Positions 1 to 10,522 of a stretch of 19,480 bases of DNA are shown piece after piece (position 1 is the first letter of the stretch; each line of letters begins with the position of its first letter). This stretch comes from Legionellales bacterium UBA2469 (lineage in GTDB: Bacteria; Pseudomonadota; Gammaproteobacteria; Legionellales; Legionellaceae): the NCBI GenBank assembly GCA_002342175.1, contig DDPL01000003.1, positions 1 to 19,480 of the forward strand, written 5' to 3'. Both the position numbers and the translations under genes were made by a program. The notes under the pieces were generated by a model, which was not told the DNA's origin, did not search any database, and saw nothing but the letters and a program-made list of their open reading frames with translations.

Positions 1-1
1 C

Positions 2-265
2 TTTATCCGGAATATTATTCAAAAGCACTCCAAAATATATGTGACGATATGTCTTGATGTTTTTTCAGCCAGCATAGCCCCAGGCGTCAGCGCGCCTCAA
101 GCGCTGGGTATACAACCAACATTTGTCATCGAGGCATTAAAAATTATAAAACAAAGCCAAAAGGCAGTGAGTCTTGATATTGTTGAATTATCTCCACCTT
201 TAGATATCAACAATCATACTGCAAAACTCGCTGCAAGCTTAGTGGCAGGTTATATATTTGGATAA
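2..265 (+). CDS. hutG: Formimidoylglutamase (HutG-like), C-terminal part, cut by window start
   Basis: This is the last 87 codons of an arginase/agmatinase-superfamily ureohydrolase; the gene begins outside the window and the frame is open from base 2. The visible stretch reads LDVFSASIAPGVSAPQALG, then an ELSPPLD block near the C-terminus. Both are typical of formimidoylglutamase, which hydrolyses N-formimino-glutamate to glutamate and formamide in histidine degradation using a two-metal centre. The family normally carries a metal-binding D-x-D just before the VF; here the first position is Cys (ICLDVF), which may be a natural variant or may weaken metal binding. A GTG at 41 could be mistaken for a start, but coding homology continues upstream of it. 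An amino acid permease follows 95 bp downstream and could be functionally linked. Assignment to HutG rather than another ureohydrolase rests on the APGVSAPQ and ELSPPLD motifs. Confidence 0.8.
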   Translation, partial: FIRNIIQKHSKIYVTICLDVFSASIAPGVSAPQALGIQPTFVIEALKIIKQSQKAVSLDIVELSPPLDINNHTAKLAASLVAGYIFG

Positions 266-301
266 ACATAAAAGATTTTTTGTAAAAAATAAAATATTTT
301 A

Positions 302-329
302 TAGACAAAAAAATGATATAAAGTAAAAT
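302..329 (+). promoter_or_regulatory. Predicted sigma-70 promoter for the permease
   Basis: TAGACA (302-307) and TAAAAT (324-329) are separated by 16 bases, with a predicted start of transcription about 25 bases before the GTG at 361. The region is very AT-rich, so chance matches are likely. Confidence 0.35.
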
Positions 330-360
330 CAAATTGTTAAACACATCATTTTAGAATCTA

Positions 361-1818
361 GTGAATAAAGACAAAAATCAAAACTATCAAGAACCCGGTG
401 AATTTAGACGTGCTCTTAAGGCTCGTCACATTCAACTTATTTCCTTGGGTGGAATCATTGGGTCCGGTTATTTTCTTGGAACTGGGGCCATGATCAGTCA
501 AATTGGGCCTTCAGTATGTCTTGCTTACATATTAACTGGATTAATCATTCTTGTTACCATGCAGTGTCTCGGCGAATTAGCCGTTACCATGCCCATTGGT
601 GGTTCATTTATTAATTACACCGCTGATTTTATATCACCCACCCTCGCCTGCGGCGTAGGATGGGCGTATTGGGTCAGTTGGGTTGTTTATATTCCCGCTG
701 AATGTTTGGCAGGGGGTATTATTATGCAATATTTCACAAGTGTTAATGGTTATGTATGGGCTGTTCTTTTCGGCCTTATCATTACTTATGTCAATCTTTC
801 CAAAGTAGGTACATTTGGTGAAATTGAGTTTTGGCTATCTTTAATTAAGATTTTATGTCTGATCGTGTTCTCAATTGTTGCCCTGTTGATCTTTTTTAAT
901 GTTATTCCCAACGGTGAACAACGTTCATTGGGTAGTGATTATATATTTAACCATGGTGGTTTTTTTCCAAAAGGTTGGTTGCCGTTTTTTTCGGGGATGG
1001 TCTTACTATTAGTGAATTACCAAGGTTCAGAAATTATTGGCTTAACGGCGGGTGAATCTGTCGACCCGGGAAAAATGATTCCTCAAGCCATCAAAAGTGT
1101 GACTTTTCGAATTTTATTTATTTATATCTTTCCTATTTTTTGCCTCATTTTAATTTTCCCATGGGAGCAAGGCTCTACTTTAAATTCTGTATTTGCTGAT
1201 GCGTTAAAAATGTATCATTTAAATACTGCTGCTGCTTCTGTTAGCTTTGTAACCCTCGCTGCTGCATTATCCTCATCCAATTCAGGTATTTATGGCACCA
1301 TTCGATCTTTGAGTGCTTTGAGTCGAATAGGCATGGCGCCCAAAGCTCTTGCCAAATTAAATAACAATGCTGTCCCACAAAATGCTGGTATTGTGACACT
1401 TCTTGCCATCTGGATATTATTAATGGTCAGTTATTTTTTTGGACAATCTAAACTTTACATTGCTCTACTTTTGGTATCTGGTTTTACAGGGACCTTTGCT
1501 TGGATTGCGTTATGTTGGTCACAAATTAATTTCAGAAAAATGATAATCAATCGAGGCTATACTATTAAAAGCTTAAAATACGCAACACCTACCTCACCTT
1601 ATATTCCAGTGTTAGCCATTATAACCATGTTTGTATTCCTAATATTTTTGGCTTTTAATTCTGAACCTGAATATCAAATCGCATTTTTTATTGGTTCAAT
1701 TTGTTTGATTATTCCTATGGCTTTTTATGCTTTTAAAACAAAAGTTCTTAGTAAAAAAGCGTCACATTGGGACTCACACTCGCTAGACTATTTCAACCGA
1801 ATTTTTCCACAGCTGTGA
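361..1818 (+). CDS. Amino acid permease, APC superfamily (AAT-like)
   Basis: A 485-residue multi-pass inner-membrane transporter, the usual length for proton-coupled amino acid/polyamine/organocation permeases. A short soluble N-terminus (1-20) is followed by the family signature: EFRRALKARHIQLISLGG leading into GSGYFLGTG at residues 34-42, the glycine-rich unwound part of the first helix that binds the substrate backbone. About a dozen hydrophobic segments follow, including a YQGSEIIGLTAGE motif near the middle, typical of the AAT group (LysP, GabP and YkfD relatives). The start is GTG at 361 with no strong ribosome-binding site. Substrate cannot be read from sequence; the neighbouring hutG fragment makes histidine or a related amino acid a reasonable guess, but that is inference. 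It converges with the efflux operon, 35 bp beyond its stop, and no GC-rich terminator hairpin is visible there. Confidence 0.85.
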   Translation: MNKDKNQNYQEPGEFRRALKARHIQLISLGGIIGSGYFLGTGAMISQIGPSVCLAYILTGLIILVTMQCLGELAVTMPIGGSFINYTADFISPTLACGVGWAYWVSWVVYIPAECLAGGIIMQYFTSVNGYVWAVLFGLIITYVNLSKVGTFGEIEFWLSLIKILCLIVFSIVALLIFFNVIPNGEQRSLGSDYIFNHGGFFPKGWLPFFSGMVLLLVNYQGSEIIGLTAGESVDPGKMIPQAIKSVTFRILFIYIFPIFCLILIFPWEQGSTLNSVFADALKMYHLNTAAASVSFVTLAAALSSSNSGIYGTIRSLSALSRIGMAPKALAKLNNNAVPQNAGIVTLLAIWILLMVSYFFGQSKLYIALLLVSGFTGTFAWIALCWSQINFRKMIINRGYTIKSLKYATPTSPYIPVLAIITMFVFLIFLAFNSEPEYQIAFFIGSICLIIPMAFYAFKTKVLSKKASHWDSHSLDYFNRIFPQL

Positions 1819-1853
1819 TAAAATGACACTGGATGACTAGTTTCCTTTACCTA

Positions 1854-4800
1854 TTATGCTATTCTTTTTTCACGCCATGTTTCTATAACGACATAAAAAA
1901 TAGGTATCATGACCAAAGTTAAAAACGTTGCTAATAACATACCAAACAAAACTGTAGTGCCTAATGATTGACGACTAAACGCTCCAGCACCTTGAGCAAA
2001 TACCAAAGGAATCACTCCAAAAATAAAAGCAAACGAGGTCATTAGAATGGGACGAAGACGCATCAATGCTGCAGTCTTAATGGCATCTATGATGGATTTA
2101 CCTTTAGCTTGTTGTTGCTTTGCAAATTCAACAATTAAAATCGCATTTTTAGCTGCCAAACCAATCAATAATATCAATCCAATCTGTCCATAAACATCCA
2201 ATGGCATTTCTCTTATCATAAGCCCTAAAACAGCACCAAGAATAGCAAGAGGTACCACCAATAAAATCATAAAAGGCATGCTCCAGCTCTCATAAAGCGC
2301 TGCTAAAAATAAGAATACAAATATTAAGCATAATCCAAAAACAAATGCCGCTATATTTCCAGCTCGAATTTGTGCATCAGTAACACCCACCCACTCTAAT
2401 TGCATCCCTTTTGGTAAAGTGCGAGTTGCAAGCGCTTCAATCGCTTGTATAACTTTACCGGATGAAATACCTTTTGATGACGCACCTGACACAAATGCAG
2501 ATGTAAAAAGATTATAATGGGGAATATTAAAAGCCGTCGTTTTGTATTGAAGTGAAACAAATGATGAAAGTGGAATCATATCTCCATTCGCATTCCTAAC
2601 ATACATTTGCGACAGTTGATCTTGATTCAAACGACTGGAGGATTTAGCCTGAAGCATCACTCGAAAAATTTGACCAAACTGAGTAAAGTTATTAACATAA
2701 TAAGAACCAAGATAAGCCTGTAAGGTTTGATAAACTTGACCAATACTCACTTTTAAAGCTTTTGCCTTCTGCCGATTTAAATCAAGATACATCGCTGGTG
2801 TATCCATAGATAAATTTGACATCATATAAGCAATTTCAGGTACTTTTCGTCCTTCATTCAAAAACTGATGAATCACATCATTTAATTTTTGAAGTCCCAA
2901 AAAGCTTCTATCCTCAATGACAAATTGAAATCCCCCAACCGTAGATAATCCAGGGATAGATGGTGGAGGGAGCACCAATACTTTTAAATCGGGTATTTTC
3001 CATAACTCAGTTTGTAATTTTTGCATTATCACAGATGAAGTTAAACCTTGACTCTCTCTTTTTTTCCAATTGTCCAAGATGACAAATATAACCCCATCAT
3101 TGGGTTGAATAATTTGGTCGATAATATTTAATCCCATAATGCTGACATGATGTTTAACACCAGCTGCTTTATCGATAACAGAGGCAATTTTTTTAAAGCT
3201 ATTTTGAAGTCCGTAAAAATTATATCCATCTTTCTTTTGATAAACGATAATCAAATATCCCTGATCCTCATCCGGTAAAAATGATTTCGGAATATGGTTT
3301 AAAAATACAGCCATCAACAGCAACAGAAAACCAAAACAGATTAAAAATTGCTTTTTATATTGCAAGACAACATCTAAGAAATGTTCATATTTCTTCGTAA
3401 ACATTGAAAAATATTTTTCAAAAACAGATAAAAAACCCAATGTTTTTTCTTGATATTGATGTTTTAATAACACGCCACAAAGTGCAGGACTCAATGTTAA
3501 TGAATTAATTCCGGACAATAAAACCGAAAACGCAATCGCTAAAGCAAATTGGTTATATAATAATCCTGTGATTCCAGGAATAAATGCTACAGGCACAAAA
3601 ACCGCTAGTAAAATTAAAGTTGTTGCAATAATTGGACTTTTGACCTCCTCGGTCGCCAAGCGCGTCGCTTCTTTTATATCCTCAATGCCCTCTTCTAATT
3701 TTCTTTCGACATTTTCAACAACAACAATGGCATCATCAACAACCAATCCAATTGCTAACACCAAGCCTAACAAACTTAAAGTATTGATTGAGAAACCCAA
3801 TAATTTGAAAAATGTAAATGTTCCAATTAATGAAACAGGAATGGCAATACATGGGATTAATGTCGTTCTAAATTTTTGCAAGAATACAAAAACCACTAGA
3901 AAAACTAAAAATATCGCTTCAAATAAGGTCTTTGTAACCTCTTTAATCGATTCTTTCACAAACTTTGTTGTATCATATGCAATTTCATATTCAACACCAG
4001 GCGGAAAAAATTTTTTTAATTTTTCCATCTCGCTACGTACCTGTTTTGCAATTTCTACGGCATTACCTTCAGGGTATTGATATACACCAATGGCGGCCGT
4101 TGGCATACTATCGAATAAAGTAGCACTGTCATAACTTTGTGCGCCCATTTCAACTGAGGCAATATCCTTAATTTTTACAATTTTTCCATCCTCTAGAACT
4201 TTTACAACAATATTTTTATATTGCTCTGGATCTTTTAATTGCGGCTCGGTAATCAACTGAATTTCCATCTCAATGCGTTCGCGTGTCGGGGGTTGTGCAA
4301 ATAAACCAAGAGCTGCTTGTTGATTTTGATCCTTAATAGCATTGATGACATCTTCTGGTATTAATTTTAATGTTGCCATTTTTTTTGGATCTAACCATAT
4401 TCTTATGGCATATTGTAGTAAACCATAGTTTTGAACATCTCCAACACCATAAATTCGTTTTAGGATGGGGACAATATTAATTTCACCATAATTACCTAAA
4501 AATTTGCTATCGTAATTATGGTTTTTATCAATCAAATTGACCACTAGAACCATATTTTTTGATACTTTTTTAACGGTAATCCCTGCTTGATTTACAAATG
4601 ATGGTAATTTTGCTGTTGTATTTGATATATTTGCAAAAACATCAGAAGATGCAGCATTTAGATTTGTACCATGTCGAAAATTCACGTTGATTAAGGTATA
4701 TCCCAAATTAGTACTGGTTGAGTTAATAAAAGCAACACCATTAATACCATTAATCGATTTTTCAAGTGGCGTTGTCACAGTGTCTGAGACCACCTGTGAG

Positions 4801-4958
4801 TAAGCACCCAGAAATTGTGTTGTAACTTGGATTTGGGGTGGAACAATTTCTGGAAATTGGGCTATAGGCAATCGTAGCATACATAATAATCCAATCAGAA
4901 CCATCAGAATGGCAATGACACCTGCAAAAATTGGCCGCTTAATAAAAAAATCAATCAT
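1854..4958 (-). CDS. RND efflux pump inner-membrane transporter, HAE1 family (AcrB/MexB-like)
   Basis: A 1034-residue proton-driven multidrug pump, near the family length of 1030-1050. It starts with the standard [16 protein letters not shown] helix and the [12 protein letters not shown] segment, and has two large periplasmic loops (about 30-335 and 560-865), each flanked by helix bundles. The proton-relay residues are in place: D408-D409 in [17 protein letters not shown]937 in [15 protein letters not shown], and R967 and T974 around LRPILMTS. The pump is therefore expected to be functional. Its start codon overlaps the stop of the upstream adaptor by four bases (ATGA), indicating translational coupling. 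No outer-membrane TolC-like factor is encoded nearby, so the tripartite pump must use one from elsewhere. Drug specificity cannot be judged. An open frame on the other strand (3568-4080) is a shadow of this gene. Confidence 0.93.
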   Translation of the reverse strand: MIDFFIKRPIFAGVIAILMVLIGLLCMLRLPIAQFPEIVPPQIQVTTQFLGAYSQVVSDTVTTPLEKSINGINGVAFINSTSTNLGYTLINVNFRHGTNLNAASSDVFANISNTTAKLPSFVNQAGITVKKVSKNMVLVVNLIDKNHNYDSKFLGNYGEINIVPILKRIYGVGDVQNYGLLQYAIRIWLDPKKMATLKLIPEDVINAIKDQNQQAALGLFAQPPTRERIEMEIQLITEPQLKDPEQYKNIVVKVLEDGKIVKIKDIASVEMGAQSYDSATLFDSMPTAAIGVYQYPEGNAVEIAKQVRSEMEKLKKFFPPGVEYEIAYDTTKFVKESIKEVTKTLFEAIFLVFLVVFVFLQKFRTTLIPCIAIPVSLIGTFTFFKLLGFSINTLSLLGLVLAIGLVVDDAIVVVENVERKLEEGIEDIKEATRLATEEVKSPIIATTLILLAVFVPVAFIPGITGLLYNQFALAIAFSVLLSGINSLTLSPALCGVLLKHQYQEKTLGFLSVFEKYFSMFTKKYEHFLDVVLQYKKQFLICFGFLLLLMAVFLNHIPKSFLPDEDQGYLIIVYQKKDGYNFYGLQNSFKKIASVIDKAAGVKHHVSIMGLNIIDQIIQPNDGVIFVILDNWKKRESQGLTSSVIMQKLQTELWKIPDLKVLVLPPPSIPGLSTVGGFQFVIEDRSFLGLQKLNDVIHQFLNEGRKVPEIAYMMSNLSMDTPAMYLDLNRQKAKALKVSIGQVYQTLQAYLGSYYVNNFTQFGQIFRVMLQAKSSSRLNQDQLSQMYVRNANGDMIPLSSFVSLQYKTTAFNIPHYNLFTSAFVSGASSKGISSGKVIQAIEALATRTLPKGMQLEWVGVTDAQIRAGNIAAFVFGLCLIFVFLFLAALYESWSMPFMILLVVPLAILGAVLGLMIREMPLDVYGQIGLILLIGLAAKNAILIVEFAKQQQAKGKSIIDAIKTAALMRLRPILMTSFAFIFGVIPLVFAQGAGAFSRQSLGTTVLFGMLLATFLTLVMIPIFYVVIETWREKRIA

Positions 4959-6040
4959 TTGATGGGTTCCACCTCTTTACCAATCGATGTATTCATTTGT
5001 TCATCCTTTAAAAGCATGTCACCTTCTTGTAAACCAGATTCTACTTCGATGAGATCATCATGAATACGTCCTAATTTTAACTCTCTTAGAGCAATTTGAT
5101 GTTTTGCATTAACAACAAGTAATTGATGTCGTTCTTGAACATTAATAATATTTTCTATGGGCACCATTTTAAATGGATGATTAGGATCAAGCGTGACGAA
5201 AACATTCACATATAAATCTGGTCTTAAAAGTAAATCTGGATTCACAATGGTCGTTCTTAATAATAATGTTGACGTATCTTCTGTTACATCATTGTCGTAG
5301 AAATCAACTACACCGTCCCATACCTTATCTTTTATTTTTGGAATTTTTACTTGTACTTTAAAAGGTTTATTTTTTTTATATTGGATAAACTCTTTTAGAT
5401 CAGATGTTGCAGGATTAAATTCAACTCGCAAAGGATCTAATTGAACTATCTTCAATAATTGTGTTTTCTCAGACCCACTTACTAAATTACCAACATCCAC
5501 ATAAGTTTTTCCAGCCAATCCATTGATTGGAGATTTAATTGTGCAATAACTTAAATTAAGTTGTGCATCGTTTAATTTTCCTTTTGCAGATTCCTCATTT
5601 CCAAGAGAGATAAGGTAGGAAGCATATTGTTGATCATATGCTGATTTTGAAATTGCTTTTTGGGGCAATAACTCTTTATATCGTTCATATTGTATTTTTT
5701 GAAATATTGTATCTGCAGTAGCTTTATCAAGCGCTCCTTGAGCTGCCAATACTTTTGCTTGAAAAGGTTTTGGGTCAATTTCGTAGAGAATCTGATCCTT
5801 TTTAACATAAGAGCCCTCGAGGAATAATCGTTTATCAAGAAAACCTTCCACGCGTGCACGAATAATTACCTTTTGGACCGGCTTTGTAATCCCTATATAT
5901 TCTTTGGTCAAAGGTGCTTCAACTATTTGAATTTCAGACACATGAACAGTGGGATATCGGTGAAAAATTTTAAAGTTGGGTTTGCATGAAGATAGACTTA
6001 AAATGCATACAATAAAAAATATATTTTTATATATAATCAA
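4955..6040 (-). CDS. RND efflux periplasmic adaptor (membrane-fusion) lipoprotein, AcrA-like
   Basis: A 361-residue adaptor linking the RND pump to an outer-membrane channel. The N-terminus has a lipoprotein signal ending in LSLSSC, with Cys19 as the lipidation site, so it should be anchored in the inner membrane. Domain order: first half of the biotinyl-lipoyl domain (about 56-92), alpha-hairpin (93-165), second lipoyl half (about 167-195, [20 protein letters not shown]), beta-barrel (about 203-290, ending [16 protein letters not shown]) and membrane-proximal domain to the C-terminus. The start is TTG at 6040: an in-frame stop lies two codons upstream and an AAAGGA ribosome-binding site sits 9 bases before it. 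It is the first gene of a two-gene operon, with a predicted promoter and palindromic operator just upstream. Confidence 0.9.
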   Translation of the reverse strand: MIIYKNIFFIVCILSLSSCKPNFKIFHRYPTVHVSEIQIVEAPLTKEYIGITKPVQKVIIRARVEGFLDKRLFLEGSYVKKDQILYEIDPKPFQAKVLAAQGALDKATADTIFQKIQYERYKELLPQKAISKSAYDQQYASYLISLGNEESAKGKLNDAQLNLSYCTIKSPINGLAGKTYVDVGNLVSGSEKTQLLKIVQLDPLRVEFNPATSDLKEFIQYKKNKPFKVQVKIPKIKDKVWDGVVDFYDNDVTEDTSTLLLRTTIVNPDLLLRPDLYVNVFVTLDPNHPFKMVPIENIINVQERHQLLVVNAKHQIALRELKLGRIHDDLIEVESGLQEGDMLLKDEQMNTSIGKEVEPIK

Positions 6041-6049
6041 TTTTCACAA

Positions 6050-6055
6050 TCCTTT
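6050..6055 (-). promoter_or_regulatory. Ribosome-binding site fixing the TTG start of the efflux adaptor
   Basis: AAAGGA on the minus strand ends 9 bases before TTG at 6040, and a TGA stop in the same frame lies between them. This rules out a longer N-terminus. Confidence 0.6.
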
Positions 6056-6065
6056 GTAAAAAATA

Positions 6066-6094
6066 AGTATAGATATCAAAGAAAACTATATCAT
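6066..6094 (-). promoter_or_regulatory. Predicted sigma-70 promoter of the efflux operon
   Basis: On the minus strand, ATGATA (6089-6094) serves as -35 and TATACT (6066-6071) as -10, with a 17-base spacer. Transcription would start near 6059, about 19 bases before the adaptor TTG. The -35 lies inside a perfect palindrome. Confidence 0.45.
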
Positions 6095-6104
6095 TGGAAT
6101 GATA
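6089..6104. promoter_or_regulatory. 16-bp perfect palindrome, candidate repressor operator for the efflux operon
   Basis: TATCATT-GG-AATGATA has 7-base arms around a 2-base centre and covers the predicted -35 of the efflux operon. It lies between the adaptor start and the nif3 stop. It is not followed by a T-run on either strand, so it is a poor terminator. Operators of this size and position are usual for TetR- or MarR-type repressors of RND pumps; no regulator gene is in the window. Confidence 0.45.
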
Positions 6105-6106
6105 AT

Positions 6107-6862
6107 TTAAAAAGGATTTGGTTCATCAATAAAATAATGTTGGATTCCAAATTGATGTGCAAGATGTTGTCCAAGGTGAAATATACCATCTTGTTCACTT
6201 GCATAATGGCCTATTGCATAAAAATCCACATTTGATTCTTTTGCTAAATAATAAGTTCTTTCAGAAAACTCACCTGTAATAAAGGCATCAATTGGATGCT
6301 GAATCGCATCTTCCATCACGTCTTGAGCCCCACCAGAACACCAAGCTATTCGTTTAATCGAAGACTTACCAGTCTCAACATGCAATGCTTGTGGACCATA
6401 GCTTTTTTTCAACTGCTCTAAAAAAAGAATAGGTGTTTGTGCTTCTGTAAATTCGCCAATCCACAATAGATTATCTTGACGATTCCACGGTAAAACATCG
6501 ATGACGTCCACACCAATTTTTTTAGCTATCGACGCATTATTGCCCCATGGTCGATATGCATCTAAAGGCAAATGGTATGCAAAAAGATTGATATCTGATT
6601 TGATTAAAGCTGATAAACGATTCTTTTTAATTCCTCTGATCTGGGCGCTTTCACCTTTCCAGAAATAGCCATGGTGAACCAATAGTGCATCCACGCCCTT
6701 TTCAATTGCTTGTTCTATGACATTCAATGAAGCAGAAACTGCTGTTGCAATTGATGTAATTTCTTGACGTCCCTCGACCTGAAGGCCATTGGGCGTATAA
6801 TCTTGAAATCGTCTTACTTCAAGTAATTCATCAATATATTTTTCGAATTCATTGATGTTCAT
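6107..6862 (-). CDS. Nif3-like dinuclear metal protein (YbgI / GTP cyclohydrolase 1 type 2 family)
   Basis: A 251-residue Nif3/DUF34 protein, close to the E. coli YbgI length. The metal ligands are all present: H63-H64 in LLVHHG, D101 in YHLPLDA, and H219 and E223 in IGHYASE. Also visible are the N-terminal DYTPNGLQVEG motif and the ITGEFSER segment typical of the family. These proteins form hexameric toroids with a two-metal site. The biochemical role is not settled; the database name 'GTP cyclohydrolase 1 type 2' rests on limited evidence. It starts 3 bp after the murA stop, so it is probably the last gene of the mla-murA transcript, though the ribosome-binding site is weak. Confidence 0.9.
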   Translation of the reverse strand: MNINEFEKYIDELLEVRRFQDYTPNGLQVEGRQEITSIATAVSASLNVIEQAIEKGVDALLVHHGYFWKGESAQIRGIKKNRLSALIKSDINLFAYHLPLDAYRPWGNNASIAKKIGVDVIDVLPWNRQDNLLWIGEFTEAQTPILFLEQLKKSYGPQALHVETGKSSIKRIAWCSGGAQDVMEDAIQHPIDAFITGEFSERTYYLAKESNVDFYAIGHYASEQDGIFHLGQHLAHQFGIQHYFIDEPNPF

Positions 6863-6865
6863 TAT

Positions 6866-8360
<1,495 letters not shown>

Positions 8361-8365
8361 AGATA

Positions 8366-8635
8366 TTAACCAATAATTTTTTCAACATCATAAAAAGAAA
8401 TCATTTCCGCAATTGACTGTGATACACACATAACCAATTGCTTCTTATAAAGTGATTTCGTCACTCGTTGCAATTCTACCAACATTGCAACTCCTGCGCT
8501 ATCTGTAAATGCAACATTCTGGCAATCTAATTGCATATTATCCTCATGATGATGCTTAATCCATTTGAAAACATCTTGATAAATCCGCTGCACCGAATCA
8601 AATGTTAAATTTTCAGAAATCTGATATTCAATCAT
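8366..8635 (-). CDS. mlaB: STAS-domain protein MlaB, phospholipid transport
   Basis: An 89-residue single-domain STAS protein, the cytoplasmic regulatory subunit bound to the MlaF ATPase in the MlaFEDB inner-membrane complex. The FTDSAGVAML motif at 43-52 places Ser46 where E. coli MlaB has its functionally important Thr52. Sequence identity across STAS proteins is low, so the call leans on length, this motif and the fixed gene order. It overlaps the mlaC stop by 4 bases (ATGA), indicating coupled translation. Confidence 0.88.
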   Translation of the reverse strand: MIEYQISENLTFDSVQRIYQDVFKWIKHHHEDNMQLDCQNVAFTDSAGVAMLVELQRVTKSLYKKQLVMCVSQSIAEMISFYDVEKIIG

Positions 8636-9240
8636 GTAAGCGCCTTTAAATTGCGTTGATGTAGTTGATCAATAATAAATTGAAGATTATTTTGTCTTAA
8701 TGCTTGGGAAAATTGATTTCTAAAACTGTTCAATAAACTGATGCCATCAACACTCAAGTCATAAATTTTCCACTCGCTATTATTTAATAATACCAAATGA
8801 TAGGTAATTGGAATACGTTGTCCATTAGGTCGAATGATTGTGCTATGTACTTGTGAAAACTGTGGTGTTGGACTTGCTTTAAATGGCTGAAATTCAACCT
8901 TGTCACCTTGGAAGTTTGCAAGGGGGGCGGCATATGTTCTTAAAACCAATTGCGTAAATTCTTTGGTAAACGCATTCTTATCCGCATCAGTTGCTGTTTG
9001 CCATGCTTGTCGTCCTAATACTGAACGAGACATCCCCATGGTATCGACATGGGGAATAAAATATTGACGTATGGCTTGTTCAATATATTGTGGATGTTTT
9101 TTTAAGTCTTTCTGATGGGTTTGCAAGACCCCAATAACTTGTTGATTGACAGACTCCACCATAGGCTGTGGCGATTGCGCCGCAAATGAACCCACGTTCC
9201 ATAATAATAATACACTACAAATCAATTTATTTAACATCAT
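8632..9240 (-). CDS. mlaC: Periplasmic phospholipid-binding protein MlaC
   Basis: A 202-residue MlaC/Ttg2D-type protein that shuttles phospholipid across the periplasm between the MlaA-porin and MlaFEDB complexes. The preferred start, ATG at 9240, gives a clear signal peptide (MMLNKLICSVLLLWNVGSFA, cleavage after FAA) and has AGGA six bases upstream. The frame is open 15 codons further to 9285, but that start would overlap mlaD and put extra residues before the signal peptide. The mature part shows the family pattern: MGRSVLG-like MSRSVLGRQAW, FTKEFTQLVLRTYA, and a C-terminal WKIYDLSVDGISLLNSFRNQF. It lies 13 bp after mlaD. Confidence 0.93.
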   Translation of the reverse strand: MMLNKLICSVLLLWNVGSFAAQSPQPMVESVNQQVIGVLQTHQKDLKKHPQYIEQAIRQYFIPHVDTMGMSRSVLGRQAWQTATDADKNAFTKEFTQLVLRTYAAPLANFQGDKVEFQPFKASPTPQFSQVHSTIIRPNGQRIPITYHLVLLNNSEWKIYDLSVDGISLLNSFRNQFSQALRQNNLQFIIDQLHQRNLKALT

Positions 9241-9246
9241 CTCAAA

Positions 9247-9250
9247 TCCT
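9247..9250 (-). promoter_or_regulatory. Ribosome-binding site deciding the mlaC start
   Basis: AGGA on the minus strand lies 6 bases before ATG at 9240. It supports this start over the upstream in-frame ATG at 9285. Confidence 0.55.
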
Positions 9251-9253
9251 ATT

Positions 9254-9733
9254 TTATTTTTGAGCATTAAACACAAGCTGACCAATCAAGTTTTCTAAAA
9301 TCATCGCATCCTGAGTTTTTCCAATCACATCGCCTGCAATCAAGTAAGCATGCTGTGACTGTGGATTATCAAAACCAGGTGTGATGCTAATATAACTCGC
9401 TCCTAAAAGGCCTTCCGTTAAAATTCGAGCACTCACATCATCAAAAGGAATGCTTTCTGAGCGGGTCAGACGTAAAATCACTTGTGCATTTAAATTGCTG
9501 GGATTTAATGAAATCTTAGCAACCTCACCTACTCGAACACCTGAAATGGTGACGGGGGCATGAACTCGCAAACCACCGATATCATTAAAATATGCTGTTA
9601 CATCATAAGTATTTTTTTGTTTATAGTATTGTTCACCGCTAACTTTAAATATCAAAAAAAGCAAACAAACCAAAGCTGAAATAATGAACATCCCTACTGA
9701 CATATAAACCCATTCTTGACGTTGCTTTGGCAT
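9254..9733 (-). CDS. mlaD: MCE-domain lipid transport protein MlaD
   Basis: A 159-residue inner-membrane protein with one N-terminal transmembrane helix (about 11-31) and a single periplasmic MCE domain. Diagnostic motifs are YFNDIGGLRVHAPVTISGVRVG, which is the MCE core, and ILTEGLLGASYISITPG. MlaD forms a homohexameric ring with a hydrophobic channel on top of MlaE, handing phospholipid to or from MlaC. Length is slightly under that of E. coli MlaD (183), the difference being a shorter C-terminal tail. Its start abuts the mlaE stop with no gap. Confidence 0.95.
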   Translation of the reverse strand: MPKQRQEWVYMSVGMFIISALVCLLFLIFKVSGEQYYKQKNTYDVTAYFNDIGGLRVHAPVTISGVRVGEVAKISLNPSNLNAQVILRLTRSESIPFDDVSARILTEGLLGASYISITPGFDNPQSQHAYLIAGDVIGKTQDAMILENLIGQLVFNAQK

Positions 9734-10522
9734 TTACCAATCTCCAATCATAAGTGCAGTTAAAATAAAATCACTTCCCAAAACACATAAAGCCCCAAGT
9801 ACCACCGTATTAGTGGTTGCCCGACTAATTCCATTTGCTGTTGGGTTACAATACAAACCTTGATACAAAGCTATCCATAATAATAATATGGCAAAAACAA
9901 GACTTTTTATCATCCCATTTTTTACATCCATTTGCCAGGATACTGCGTTTTGCATATTTGCCCAAAACATTCCAGAATCTAGCATTACGTAATGCGTGCC
10001 GTACCAGTAACCACCTAAAATGGCAACCGCACAAAAAAGCAGATTTAATAATGGTAATCCAATCACGCCTGACCAAAAACGTGGAATTAATACTTGCTTG
10101 ATTGGGTCTATTCCCATCATTTTCAAAGAATCCAATTGATCAGATGCTTTTAGCAAACCAATTTCAGCAGTTAACGCTGAACAAGCTCGACCCGAAAATA
10201 ATAAAGCAGAAATCACAGGTCCCATTTCTCTTAAAATACTTAAAGCAATCATTGGTCCTAATTGAGAAAGCGCTCCAAATTTTTGTAATGTATGTATACC
10301 TTGTAAACTCAGCACTAGACCGATAAATAAGGCAGATACGAATATAATACCGAAAGACTGCACACCCAATTGGTATATTTGTTTGATAATATCGTCATAA
10401 AGCCCTTTATAGAGTGGGTTTTTTATTAAAATCTGGATAAAAAATACCACGGTACGCCCTAAGGAAGCGACCCAATTTAAAAAATTGAAGCCTATGGTTC
10501 TGGCCTGAATACTAAGATTCAT
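9734..10522 (-). CDS. mlaE: ABC transporter permease MlaE
   Basis: A 262-residue MlaE-family permease (E. coli 260), the membrane subunit of the phospholipid transporter. An N-terminal interfacial region (1-30) precedes about five membrane helices. The signature block runs from MGPVISALLFSGRACSALTAEIG into the coupling segment KASDQLDSLKMMGIDP, which contacts MlaF. The start lies inside the end of mlaF (11-bp overlap), consistent with coupled translation of stoichiometric subunits. Confidence 0.96.
   Translation of the reverse strand: MNLSIQARTIGFNFLNWVASLGRTVVFFIQILIKNPLYKGLYDDIIKQIYQLGVQSFGIIFVSALFIGLVLSLQGIHTLQKFGALSQLGPMIALSILREMGPVISALLFSGRACSALTAEIGLLKASDQLDSLKMMGIDPIKQVLIPRFWSGVIGLPLLNLLFCAVAILGGYWYGTHYVMLDSGMFWANMQNAVSWQMDVKNGMIKSLVFAILLLWIALYQGLYCNPTANGISRATTNTVVLGALCVLGSDFILTALMIGDW

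Noticed and set aside
288..301. ATAAAATATTTTAT palindrome after hutG as a terminator
   Set aside because: All A/T and without a stable GC stem or clear T-run; too weak to call.
1819..1853. Terminator between the convergent permease and efflux operon
   Set aside because: No stem-loop of useful length with a T-run on either strand.
3568..4080. 170-codon open frame on the + strand
   Set aside because: It is antisense to the well-conserved AcrB-like pump and its translation (Ser/Thr/Asn-rich, low complexity) looks like a shadow.
9241..9285. Upstream in-frame ATG at 9285 for mlaC
   Set aside because: It would overlap mlaD and precede a normal signal peptide; the ATG at 9240 has AGGA at good spacing.
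9835..10326. Open frames on both strands across mlaE
   Set aside because: They lie in other frames of mlaE, which has strong family motifs throughout.
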